Shown here: positions 35,158 through 45,575 of the stretch, in pieces
Position numbering within the stretch: position 1 is the first letter of the stretch
How the letters are laid out: every line of letters begins with the position of its first letter
Source of the DNA: Kalaharituber pfeilii
Lineage: Eukaryota > Ascomycota > Pezizomycetes > Pezizales > Pezizaceae
Direction: 5' to 3'
DNA length: 64,000 nucleotides
NCBI GenBank assembly: GCA_015179045.1
Contig: WHUZ01000156.1
Coordinates: 1 to 64,000, forward strand
Position numbers and translations under genes: made by a program
The notes under the pieces: generated by a model
What the model was told of the DNA's origin: nothing
The model's input: the letters and a program-made list of their open reading frames with translations, nothing else
The model's database searches: none

Positions 35158-35804
35158 ATTGAATCCTAGACTGGAAGTTTTGGGATAATCTGAGGAAGTG
35201 CAAAAGCAGTTATTTGAGCTTGTTGATTTCCTTTGCATAGTAGTGTGGGTCTCTCTACGTGGTACATGCAACTCACATGAATAGTTTATTTCCAATATTA
35301 GGTTTCTCCTTTTCTGCTCTGTATTATAACTTCTTGTACATCCTTTGCTCCTTTTTCATGTTCGGCTTTTGTCTGGGTTGCGCCGGTGTTTGCGATGTTT
35401 ATGGATGACTTCTGATAAATGTACCAACTCTTCTCTCTACACTTACTCCATCACCGCTTGATTTCTCCACATCTTCATCTCTAATGTAGAACTTGAAGTG
35501 TATAATGAAATTCACAGAGAATAGAGTGCAATAGTATCTCTTATCCCAAGTTACAACTTTGCCCCCGCCTCATCCTTGTGAGCACTTAAGTAGACAACTT
35601 CGCAAACATCGAGTTCTCAAACAAGCCTAGATTTTGACGTTGTTTGAACTCTGCGATTTATAGTCGGTCTTGCGGTTAGACCTAAGGTCGTTACCAGCGT
35701 GTGTCCGTTCCAATTTGATAACTGGAATGTTGGCTATTTTTGTGCACTATCCATGTTCTGGCTATATGTCATTACATAAATAATGAGCAGTTATTTAATG
35801 ACTA
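35158..35804. other. 3' flank of Hsp70 and spacer before the tRNA
   Basis: No gene seen. AT-rich sequence with several AATAAA-like and TTTATTT motifs that could serve 3' end formation of the Hsp70 transcript. Confidence 0.5.
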
Positions 35805-35907
35805 GGTGAGATGGCCGAGTTGGTCTATGGCGCCAGGTTAAGGAACCATCCTTAGCACAAACCTCCTGGTAGGGAAACCTGCGTGGGTTCGAATCCCACT
35901 CTCATCA
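35805..35907 (+). tRNA. tRNA-Leu(AAG) with a 20-nt intron
   Basis: Cloverleaf by eye: acceptor GGTGAGA pairs with TCTCATC (one G-T pair), discriminator A at 35907; D arm GGCCGAGTTGG with the Leu-type GGCC/GGC stem; anticodon stem CCAGG/CCTGG; anticodon AAG at 35840-35842; a long variable arm (TAGGGAAACCTG), as in class II tRNAs; T arm GTGGG-TTCGAAT-CCCAC. The intron lies one base 3' of the anticodon, about 35844-35863. A run of six T (35913-35918) follows as a Pol III terminator. A-box (TGGCCGAGTTGG) and B-box (GGTTCGAATCC) promoter elements are intact. Confidence 0.95.
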
Positions 35908-35920
35908 AATAATTTTTTGG
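35908..35920 (+). terminator. RNA polymerase III terminator of tRNA-Leu
   Basis: Six consecutive T a few bases beyond the discriminator base. Confidence 0.7.
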
Positions 35921-36148
35921 CGCCGATAATTTTCCGTAATTGTGAATCTCACTATACTTAATGCGCAATTACTTCGATTTTTCCACATGGATCTGGATTA
36001 TGGTGCAAGCAAGCAAGGTCGTTTTCATACTTCTTTTCGGCTCAGGCTCATCTATTCCACATTTCTGCTACTTCTAAAACCTTCTATCAGGGGTTTGCGA
36101 CAGTACGAGAACAAGGAAAGTGGTAGTGCTCTACTTGTACGATGGTAA

Positions 36149-36661
36149 TGTTCAAGTTTCGGATGATCAACTAATACTATATTATTTAGTCTATTCACAA
36201 TATTACATAACATTGTACGCCAATGCAATAAATTCTTTATTCTACTCATTTATAGTGAAATATGCAACCATTGAACCTTCAATATAGTTGCATATTCAAT
36301 ATATAATTTGTAGTCACATGTTTTTTTCAAGTTCGCAATAAAATATGCTATCAGAATATTATATTGAACTTTAATATTGTAGTTCTATGTAATATTCTCA
36401 TATTATGAACTTGAAATGAAATAAGCGACTAGAATATAAAATAGATGACCAGAATATACATAAAATTTGCAACTAGATATAAAATATGCGACAGGATATA
36501 TTGTATTAAATTTCAATACCGGTACGTTATGTGACTACATTGAATTTCAATGGTCGCATATTTCGCTAGAATTAATGCTTATTGCATTGTAGTGTGAAGA
36601 TATGTAATATCATGAATAGACTAAATAAAATAGTATTAGTTGATCATCCGAAACTTGAACA
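36149..36661. mobile_element. AT-rich foldback/MITE with long inverted ends
   Basis: A 513-bp AT-rich segment whose ends are inverted copies. The first 32 bp (from TGTTCAAGTTTCGGATGATC) are perfect, and similarity continues with gaps and substitutions to about 150 bp. The centre has loose tandem copies of a GCGACTAGAATATAAAAT-like unit. There is no coding frame and no obvious target duplication at the outer ends (flanks GATGGTAA and GGGGAAAA). It lies 241 bp downstream of tRNA-Leu. The TIR structure supports a non-autonomous DNA element; superfamily unknown. Confidence 0.7.
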
Positions 36662-38129
36662 GGGGAAAAATCTCAGTGGCGTCATGAAAACAGGGAAAAA
36701 AAAGGTTTTCTCGTCCAGTATGCCTGCAACTTCCTAATATGGCTACCCTCTTTCCTAACGGATCATAATTGCCAAGAGATCTTGAGGCTTAAGTCACGCT
36801 GTTTCAGACTGGGATCATGCCGGGCGCCTTGGCAAACCTGTATAGATGGGGTCACTATTGCATAGATCTTTTTTAATCCTCTTCTCTTATGCTCAACTCC
36901 GTTCTGTCCCTACCGGCTAACCAGGTATCTCTTGGGCTGGTGAGACACGCCTACACTTGCATTAGAGAGTCTTGGCAATGTTGACATCATGGTTATCGAA
37001 TTCTACGCATTTTCGAGATTGTTTTGGCAGCATATTAAGCGAACGTTATGTAAACAAACTACTGTAGATCCCGCGGAGCGCAGTTGGCAGTTGCAGCGGG
37101 TGATACTCCATAGACTCGGAACCCCAAGTGACGACGCATCTCCCATCTCCCTTCAACCCGTACCAGTTAAATAGACTCCCACTCGAATGATAGTGGGACC
37201 GTTACTTTAGCTACTTGTAACAAACCTGCCAAGACTTACCTATGGTGGGGTAATCTGAGGACAGCGGGGCAAGTGACGAGATGTTTTACCCCTACCCCGC
37301 AATGCAATGCATTGCAAAAAGGATAGAGAGGTTAGAAACGAGCGCAGTCTCAAGTATCGAGATGTACTTTCATTATAGGATGCATGCAAGATATTGACTT
37401 CAGAGGTATACCAAGGACTATAAATCAAATGTATTCCAATTGGCCAGCCCTGTGAGCCCTCTTTCACCAAAACTGCTTCATCTCCATCAGAGTTCACAAT
37501 ATGTTAGATTTTATGTTGAATATATATACCAAATCTCAAGTATTATCAGAAGAACAGCAGCCGCCAGTTCTAATCAGGTAATGACTTGCCTTGCTTCAAG
37601 TGTATCACACCCCCAGTTCACATTTGATTACTGCTTCGGGCATGTCACTAGAGAAGTTTGGGGGGCTAATAGAATGTGGGATTCTTAATCTACAAAACAG
37701 GGATATCCCACGCTTGTTCGGGATATCATAAACAATCCAGCCCCGTTGTGAGTTTCTCAGATTCCGCTATGGTGCTTGTGGTGAGGCACCGAGAATACTG
37801 AAACCACAGAGAAATGCGTCAATTTCAAAGAAAAAGAAAAAAAAAAAGAATCAGCTCTTGTTATGAGTTGCAACCGGCCGTTTCGCAAACTGTTGCACCA
37901 AAAGGTAAAACTACCGGTGACCGCCGGTAGTACGGTCGGAATATATAGGAGTATCCGTACGGGCCGCTTAGCACTCGATTTTATACGCACCTGTTATGGA
38001 GCCCGCTTGTCAGGCTGTCGTACTCTCCACGTCGTAGCGCTTACCAGTCTTGCTGACTAGCGCCCCTTGTTACTTCTTTGTAACAGTTCAAAAGAAGGTA
38101 GCATCAGGACTATAAGACAACGAACCCTC
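36662..38129. other. Intergenic region, nothing recognised
   Basis: No gene, RNA or long repeat seen. A small inverted repeat, ACTACCGG/CCGGTAGT, lies near 37910-37931. Confidence 0.5.
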
Positions 38130-39596
38130 TCACTGCATTTCTCTCACAACTTTATCCATAGCTATAGCAAAATACTCTACATTGCGTGTGTTCAGTCATG
38201 CCATTGATATCCTTCCGTTTTTGGTCTATAAATCACATCACGTATCAGACTGACCGGGAATTGTTACAGCTAGCACTTACAAGGTATACATGATATTCCC
38301 CTCGAAGCCTCAAAACCTGGGACTCTGTCAAAGCCTGTGCTGGGATTAAAGTTAGCAGATCTCATTTAATGAGGTTTACGGCAACTTACAAGCTAAACAT
38401 TCCAATCTGCTTTGTGATATGGGACCAATCCCCAGGCGTTCCCAGCCCAACCAATTTGTCGGGCAGCGCCTTCCGCATGTCAATAATCCTCCCGCTCATC
38501 GTTCTCAAATTGTCCTCCCATTCTTTGAAAAGTGCCTCATTGTTGAATATCGTTGCAGCAATTTTCGCGCCATAGGCTGGAGGATTCGATATCTCACTCC
38601 TTTGTAATATTTGAAGCTGAGAGAATGCGGTTGCGAGCATCTTCTGTATGAGTGACAAAATGGAAACATCGCGCACGCTGTCCGTAGAGTCCGAGGCTCT
38701 TTGAGAATGATTGTGCAACGCACATTTCAAACCCGGCTTCGGCAAAATATCTAACTGCCCAGGCATCATTTGCAAGGTCACCTGAGGCAAATCCTTGATA
38801 GGCACAGTCAAAAAAAAAGAAATGCCTCTTCTTCCCCATCACTTCAGCAATCTGAACCCATTGTTCCTGGGTGGGATCAACTCCAGTGGGGTTATACGCA
38901 CATGCGTGAAGCAAGCTTATGGAGCCCTCTGGGGCAGCTTCCAGAGTTTCTAAAAGACCAGAAATATTTAGGCCTTTCGTTGCTGGGTCCCAATATGGGT
39001 ATGTTGTAGTAGGAAGACTGACATTAGAGAAGATTTGCGCGTGATTAGCCCAGGTAGGATTTGAGAAGTATAGTTTCTGGTTCTCTGGTCGAGGATAAAA
39101 TTGACGAGGAATAGGGCACCCAGGTGAACTGCCCCAGTGCCAGGAATTGTTTGTAGAGAAGCAACCTGCGAGCAAATGTTAAAACTCACTCTGCAATGTA
39201 ATACTATATGGCATGAATTCAGGGAAACCTTATTCTCTTTAATGACTGGACTGTCCGCTCCAAAAACCAACTTCGCAGCTGCGGAGGTGAACGCTGGCAG
39301 CCCTGCGATGGGCAGGTATTCATGATTAAAATCAGGATCACTTTTCACAATTTCCTCCGCCTATAAATCTCGTTGCTAGTTATTTGGTACTGGTTTATAT
39401 AATGTGTTCACTCTGTATCTACCTTCTTTCACAACTGGCAGAATCCATGGTTTTGCATTATCGGCCCTGTAAGCTCCAACCCCTAAATCCACCTTCTTCT
39501 CAAATGTGTCGGCTTTGTAGGCTGCTATAAGGCCAAATAGGGGGTCTTGAGGTGCCAATGGCAGATATCAAACAATGTAGCAGCAAGAGGAATCAT
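38130..39596 (-). pseudogene. Aspartate aminotransferase pseudogene (frameshifts plus a nonsense codon)
   Basis: Recognisable class I aspartate aminotransferase (PLP enzyme exchanging aspartate/2-oxoglutarate with oxaloacetate/glutamate). Segments in order: PLAPQDPLFGLIAAYKADTF, KKVDLGVGAYRADNAKPWIL, SDPDFNHEYLPIAGLPAF, then ASLQTIPGTGAVHLGALFL, SISLLHACAYNPTGVDPTQ, FFFDCAYQGFASGDLANDAW, the PLP-lysine region VAQSFSKSLGLYGQRAR, PPAYGAKIAATIFNN, GDWSHITKQIGMFS, and a C-terminal GLN...VEYFAIAMDKVVREMQ. Breaks: frame changes near 39560, at the 39361-39422 intron, near 39098 (LVNF/YPRP), near 38625 (RILS/QLQIL) and near 38310, and a TGA at 38198-38196 where glycine is expected. Conserved residues also differ (SKS for SKN, GQRAR for GERAG). 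Introns with good splice sites persist (39361-39422, 39166-39228), so this is not a retrocopy. Errors in the sequence could explain some of the indels. Confidence 0.8.
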
Positions 39597-39686
39597 GTGT
39601 CGTGTGATCGGAGCCAGACGTTCTTTGTGGAAATGGAGTGAAGGGATGCACGGGTATATGTACAGTAGTCTGGTTACGAGACTATA

Positions 39687-40242
39687 TGTACTCGGGGTTG
39701 CCAGTAAGTCTGTGGAAATATGCAGCGCCAAGGTACTCACGTGGATTCACGTGGTACTTCTGTTGCAGCTGTGATGGGTCAACACTGACCAGCCAGTAAA
39801 CAAGTAGTGGGCATGTTGAATGCGCGCGGTTGCAACAGAAAATAAACAGTAGATCATGAGAGTCTGGTATCGGTAGCTTTCTGTTCTCACGTCCGACCGC
39901 TCTCTATCAGCAGCTTCAGCTCAATAGGTAGGTTTAATAGCTCTTCTACTATATCTAACCTGTTAGCTAACTTAATGATTTTTCTATTAGTGTTGACAGT
40001 CCTCTGCTAGCACTAGTACTCCGCTGGGCACGAGAACAGTACTGTCGGAGGATTCCTTCACTCAAGGCCGGAAATCTTAAGAAAGAACTTTTCTTGTATA
40101 ATGTAGGTTAGGAGAGAGGAGCAGAACCTCCGGCCTGCCCCTCTTTACATACAAGTATATACAGGATACGACACATAATCCCCCTCTTTCAGCAACAACC
40201 TAATGGGGAGGCGACGCCTTATTGATTTTCACTTGAGGTATG

Positions 40243-40276
<34 letters not shown>

Positions 40277-40535
40277 CCTTCCTACAAGTTTCAAGTTTTT
40301 TGAGTTTTTTGATTGCGTTTCATGGTTGCAATATTTTTTTTGAGTCGTTTTACAAAATGATTGCATTTTCTCATATATTAGTGTTGTCATGTATATAGCA
40401 TTTTATCATACTTCCTTTTTTACACCACTTTTCCTTGGCTCCATAGGTCCCATAGCAACAGAAGTACCACGTGAATCCAGGTGGGTATCTTGGCTCTACA
40501 TAATTCCACAGACTTTACCGTACCCCCGAGTACAG
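39687..40535. mobile_element. Element with about 80-bp terminal inverted repeats
   Basis: The left end (39687 onward, TGTACTCGGGG...) and the right end (reverse complement from 40535) share about 80% identity over 80-90 bp, including a perfect inner block GGATTCACGTGGTACTTCTG. The inside (about 680 bp) has no transposase; it contains a T tract of 29 (40246-40274). No target duplication is visible (flanks GACTATA and GGCCGCA), so exact limits are uncertain. Its left end is 91 bp upstream of the start of the aminotransferase pseudogene, which is inside that gene's likely promoter. Confidence 0.6.
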
Positions 40536-41091
40536 GCCGCAGACTTATGAGGAATACCGCTGCAAGTTATGTGTTCTGGCGTGATGTTGGCTAGGTGCTG
40601 TTGTTTCTAAGTGCCTCGCTAGATTTCTCCCATGGCCTGCTAGCACGCTCTGGGCGCTGGCAGCTGGTCGACGGCATCATGGCCTCCACAAGACGCTATC
40701 GTACGGCCGCATACAAGACAGGGCAAGATATCGTGATACCTAGTAGGTGCTACATGATACATCCTAGCTCGCGGCAATGCAGCCTATAGCTGCACAGCGC
40801 CAGGGCAGCCGTTTCGCCTATGATAGGCTGTCGGAACAGATTTGTTATTACTTAACGTTCCCGACAGCGCCTGGCCATTGCACTTTTTCCGGGACTGCGC
40901 GTGGCTTAGACATTGGATGGGCGCAGATTCACAGTTTATCAGTGCTCCATCGCCCAGAAGATTTTCAAACCCCCGTCCAGGAATTTTTCAAGACAAACAA
41001 AAGGGGTTAGGCAACATAAACTGCATATCTTGTAATTTGCATATCTAACCTCAGCAACACCAAAAATTAAACATGTCATCCCCCTTAAATC
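40536..41091. other. Spacer between two repeat elements
   Basis: No gene supported. It includes GGGCGCAGATTCACAG (40919-40934), which recurs inverted at 43222-43237 on the far side of the large foldback element. Confidence 0.5.
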
Positions 41092-42911
41092 TACCGTCAC
41101 TTACCTAGTAGTGCCTGGCGACCGGGATGTGCAGGTTTTCTTGGCACCCCTCCTCCTACACTTCCAAACGTAATATCTCCAGCATCAGGCATGTTAGCAG
41201 CGTCATGTAAAGTGCAGCATATTTAGTAGGCATAGCTGAATATTTGGAGGATATCTGATAGCTGCACTTTTCGTACACCATTTTTCATTCAATTATATGC
41301 ACAAAAAGTACAGTTCTCTACCCCCCCTTGCATACCACAGAATAGCATATACCAAGTACTACATGACTGTGCTCAATTATAGCTCTTCGCACTCTCAAGT
41401 GGCCATAGAGGAAGGTTAGCTAACTCATACAATCATAGAATAGGGTTGGTGTAGATTTTTAAGGGCTCAAAAGCAGTAGCCGAAATGTCCGAAAGTGCCG
41501 GAAATGCCGAAACTACCAAAATGTCCCTACTGTTACTCGAAGCAGCAATAGTATACACTAGGAATGATAGGATTGATGGGTATGAAACTGCCCTCTTAAC
41601 TGCAGCGCTGTATACTATGACTGATAGCGTTTACTGCTAGGAAGGCACCCACCCACGAATAACATTGCATATAGCAGGACTGATAGTACTTACTGCTAGA
41701 AAAATGCTCTCATGAATGCCACAGTATAGCAAGATTACAGGATTGGTAGCTATGATAGGTGTCTACACTGAGGACAGTATTCAGCAGTAGAATTGGCAGG
41801 TATGGAAGCATTCCTATGAGCACTCCTATGGCCATAATAGTATATGCCTAACTGACAGGATTAACAGGTGAGATGAGCTTTTGTGATATCGATATATATC
41901 AGAACTGACAGGCAGGATAAGGATTACAAAACCACCGCCATACAGGTCTATATAGGTTGATATAGATATTAATATTGATAAGGATTGCATCTTCCTTATA
42001 GTAATAGAACAAGCTAGTATACTTCTAGACGTCCATTGCCCTACAATGGCTGCATAGGCGTCAGAGTGACTAGATAAGGGAGTATTTATCAGGGTGTTCA
42101 GTGTTGAGCAATGACATTAGGACAGTACACTGTAAGAAGCTGTATAAAGAGGCCAAGGGCACCCATGATACCTATGACAGTAAGGATGGCAGGAACACTC
42201 GGAATGCCTATGATACTAATAATTATGGATATCCAGAGTGTGCAAAGCAGCCAGGAAATAGTCTATAGAGTATAACAGCATCCTGCGGTCAAGCTGGTAG
42301 CACCTAGCATAAATTTTTCCTTGCTAATAGAATAAAGTGGTGAAAGAATTAATATATTATACAATGACTATTCTAGTGCATATTTGCTGTACAAAACTTT
42401 ATAGACTATAGGGAGAGTATGGAAATACTGCTTAGAGTGGTATATGGGTCGCGGTAGGCTATATTATATCTACAATAGGACATATTGGCAGTTTCGGCAC
42501 TTCCGGCACTTTCGGACATTTCGGCTACTGCTTTTGAGCCCTTAAAAATCTACACCAACCCTATTCTATAATTGTATGAGTTAGCTAACCTTCCTCTATG
42601 GCCACTTGAGAGTGCGAAGAGCTATAATTGAGCACAGTCATGTAGTACTTGGTATATGCTATTCTGTGGTATGCAAGGGGGGTAGAGAACTGTACTTTTT
42701 GTGCATATAATTGAATGAAAAATGGTGTACGAAAAGTACAGCTATCAGATATCCTCCAAATATTCAGCTATGCCTGCTAAATATGCTGCACTTTACATGA
42801 TGCTGCTAACATGCCTAATGCTAGAGATATTACGTTTGGAAATATAGGAGGAGGGGTGCCAAGAAAACCTGCACATCCCGGTCGCCAGGCACTACTAGTT
42901 AAGTGACGGTA
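41092..42911. mobile_element. Large foldback element, 1.8 kb, with arms of about 430 bp
   Basis: The left arm (41092 to about 41525) and the right arm (about 42475 to 42911) are inverted copies by eye about 97% identical, beginning TACCGTCACTTA. Between them about 950 bp carries loosely repeated motifs (GACTGATAG, ACTGCTAG, CTATGATAG) and no open frame longer than a few dozen codons. ACATGTCA occurs just outside both ends (41071-41078 and 42911-42918), but 14 bp separate the left copy from the arm, so it is only a possible 8-bp target duplication. No transposase is present. Most arm differences are C/T at CpA, as expected of RIP. This fits a non-autonomous foldback transposon; a superfamily cannot be assigned. 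Confidence 0.8.
41516..42480. repeat. Degenerate tandem core of the foldback element
   Basis: Recurring blocks around ATAGCAGGACTGATAG / TTTACTGCTAGGAA / GGATTGGTAGCTATGATAGG with irregular spacing of about 70-90 bp. Strongly diverged, so copy number cannot be given by eye. Confidence 0.45.
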
Positions 42912-44192
42912 CATGTCAACGCCAAATATCTCCACTCATACAGGTGATGAGTTGGAAGAAGTTCTTTTATTAATTATTTGCTTGTCTGTTGGGTCTTCAA
43001 ATCAAGCGACAATGATGAAAGCAATTTTATTTGACCTAAGCAAGCATTGCGAAGTGTTAAAAAGTGGTAGTTGCGTGAGCGATAGGTGTAGATAATTTTG
43101 CATGCAATAATGGGTGCATGAAGTATGTACTTGCCTTTGTAGTGGCAGTGGCGCGTGATGTGCTGACAAATTTGAGAATCTGGGAGCCTGAGAATTTTGA
43201 GTGTTGCATAGGAATCTGCGCCTGTGAATCTGCGCCCACGGGAGGTCATCCATAGTACTCGTGCCCAGGCATACAAAAGAAACGGCCTCTAGGAAATAGA
43301 AACGAAAGCCATATGCCGTGCCTGAAGAAAAAACAAAAATAAGTAGGTAAAAAAATATAAAGCTCCGCAAGCAACCCTCCGCAAGCAACCCTCCGCAAGC
43401 AACCCTCCCATTCTCCCTATCCCCTCCTCCTCTGACCTCTTACTCCTTACCCTACTTTCCATAGTTGATAGGTCTAATTCGCCCTGCTGCTCTCAAGCAG
43501 AGGTTTTGCGTCCTCGACCACCCTTCTTTCCCGAACCAAATTGTCAAAACCTCTAACCGCTCGCCCGTGTTTCCCGTAAGGGCCTAACTGCGGTGTCTGA
43601 CGGGCTTGGCAACGTCTGGAGTGGGCGACATCAGAACACGGTCCGGCGTTCAGCTCGTGCTACTGGCGCGGTGCCCCCCGCTCAGGGTCCTACCACCGCG
43701 GCTACTACAGTATGTGCAACCCGCGAACTGCCGTTGTGCCCACACATGTCTCTACGTATGAAAGCAGCCCAGTGCGGCATTTCTGGAAGTCAAAAGCTGA
43801 GCAGCACAGGCAACATAGGTCTACTTCTGCCCTCCGTCGAGCGACGAGAAGACGCACGCATGTATATGACTACGGCGCCTGTCAGCGAGCTAGCGGAGAT
43901 CTGGCATGTGTTCCGCCGCAATCAACTGATCGGCCCACACTGCCCAGACGATGATGGGCCCAGATGTAAACCATCCCAATGTGAAATGTCCCAGTGAGCC
44001 AGTGACCTGAACAGCCCTTGACAGCTCGAAATTGGCATAGCAATAGTGGGACAATCCGCAGACCATGTCTCGCCATCACAGGTACTAACATCTGCCCTTC
44101 CTATAGGAAAAAAGGTCTATTTCTAAATGATAATGTCCTGCGATGGTATTCATGCAAGTCCATTCATCGATGATGTCATCTCCGTTATATCC
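42912..44192. other. Intergenic region with a short tandem repeat
   Basis: No gene recognised. At 43363-43410 a 14-bp unit (CTCCGCAAGCAACC) occurs three times in tandem. Confidence 0.6.
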
Positions 44193-44929
44193 TTACAAAC
44201 TCTTGCCCATAAAACGTCGTTTGGAGAAACTTAGCCACCACTTTTATGGAACATGGTTAGTGGATTTGAAAATTCAATGTTGGCAAACAGTACAGCGCAT
44301 ACCTTACTAGGCTTTCCAGTCCCATCCGTATATATCCTACCCAACAACCTAATCCCCAGCTCTTGCCTCATTTGCCCAATGTACCCTCTGAGAATTTCCG
44401 CCTCACCCCTTTCCTTCGGACCCTGGTACAACGCATTTAACGGGAATGCGGGGTCACCAGGTATTGCAAAATGCTCCAACGCAGCCGTGGTGATAGCCTT
44501 CTCTGCCTCCCGAAAGGTGTGAGTAGATTTGATTTTAGAAAGGCAATCGCTAATCCAGAGAATCCCGTAAATGAGCACTCGATCAGCAGGGCCCTTTATT
44601 TCAAAGTTTCGGAAAAGCGTATTTGCACGGAACAAGATGAGTGTCTCATCAAGAATGTCGTAGCTTTCATGGTCAGGGTCCAAATCAAGCTCAGCAACGC
44701 CGGCTGGAAGCGGAGGGAGTGTGTAGGCAGGGCCCCTGATTTTCGTTCGGAGCGGAAGAAGAGCAAAGTTTCCTGCTAGATAAGCACATGCCCAATAGCT
44801 AAGAAAAGAGATGAAGTACCTATGATCCGGACATCAGTGTCTTGCAAGAACGCGGAATTGTAGGCCTGAATTCGAACGACGTCAGCTAGGGGATAAGGTC
44901 TGGGATCAGTACAAGTCACTCACAGGCAT
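44193..44929 (-). CDS. ARC18: Arp2/3 complex subunit 3 (ARPC3, p21-Arc)
   Basis: A subunit of the Arp2/3 complex that nucleates branched actin filaments at cortical patches and endocytic sites. Four exons in phase: 44929-44924 (only ATGCCT), 44865-44820, 44775-44303, 44240-44193; 190 residues, near the family's usual 170-190. Motifs: MPAYNSAFLQDTDVRIIAGN at the N-terminus, FALLPLRTKIRGPA, DILDETLILFRANTLFRNFE, IKGPADRVLIYGILWISDCL, AIPGDPAFPLNALYQGP, ELGIRLLGRIY, and the invariant end WWLSFSKRRFMGKSL. No frameshift or odd residue. The two-codon first exon, followed by a 58-nt intron, would be missed by simple gene finders. It is divergent from the GH47 gene at 45576. Confidence 0.95.
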
Positions 44930-45575
44930 CGCTATTTTTTCAGGGGCTTTGAGATCGGCTATAATTGGCGAAGCTTCTTGCGATTGCGAAAGGGTGGGCA
45001 GCTCTTCGAGACGATCTGGAGGAGTGGGAGAAGGGAGCTTGGTTCAAGGGCCTCAGACGCCAAGCCGCAGGACAACGCGGGCCACACCAGACCGGCATGC
45101 CGACAAGAGGGGACAGCAGTGACGAGTGCGACGTGACGCCCATGGGACGCGATAGCTCAGGAGCCTTGCACAGGCGTAGGGGCACGGGTGTCCTCGCCAG
45201 CAGTAGAGCCACAAAACGGCATGTACTCGAGTACGCCGTCATTCGCCCAGTGATACGGCTTTGTGAGAGATCTGCCTGTGCACATCAGCACCTACTAACC
45301 ACTCTCAATGCTAGTGCACCTACAGCCCCCAACGTCTCAACTTCAAAGCCCCCGCCTAACACCGAATCCGAGCCGAGTCTTCAAATACAGGAGATATTGA
45401 TCCTTAACCATCTGGTGAGTGCCTCAGCACATCAATTCCAGACCTCCAGGACTTCCGAGCCGCTTTACTGACCTTGACTGAAAGGAATAGGAATTGGCAG
45501 GTATCCAGCCAGCAGCAAACCTCTCTAGCCCCTGGAGCATACGCAAGCTGAACTACCCCTAGTAATACCCTCAAT
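44930..45575. other. Divergent promoter region of ARPC3 and the GH47 mannosidase
   Basis: A 646-bp spacer between two gene starts facing away from each other. A plus-strand open frame within it (44965-45471) has no domain and is probably fortuitous. Confidence 0.6.

Noticed and set aside
39992..40195. Possible solo LTR (TGTTGACAGTCC ... TTTCAGCAACA) inside the TIR element
   Set aside because: The ends fit TG...CA loosely, but there is no 5-bp target duplication and no second copy in the window.
44965..45471. 168-codon plus-strand frame between ARPC3 and GH47
   Set aside because: No recognisable motif; it lies in the shared promoter space of two genes well supported by splicing and homology.
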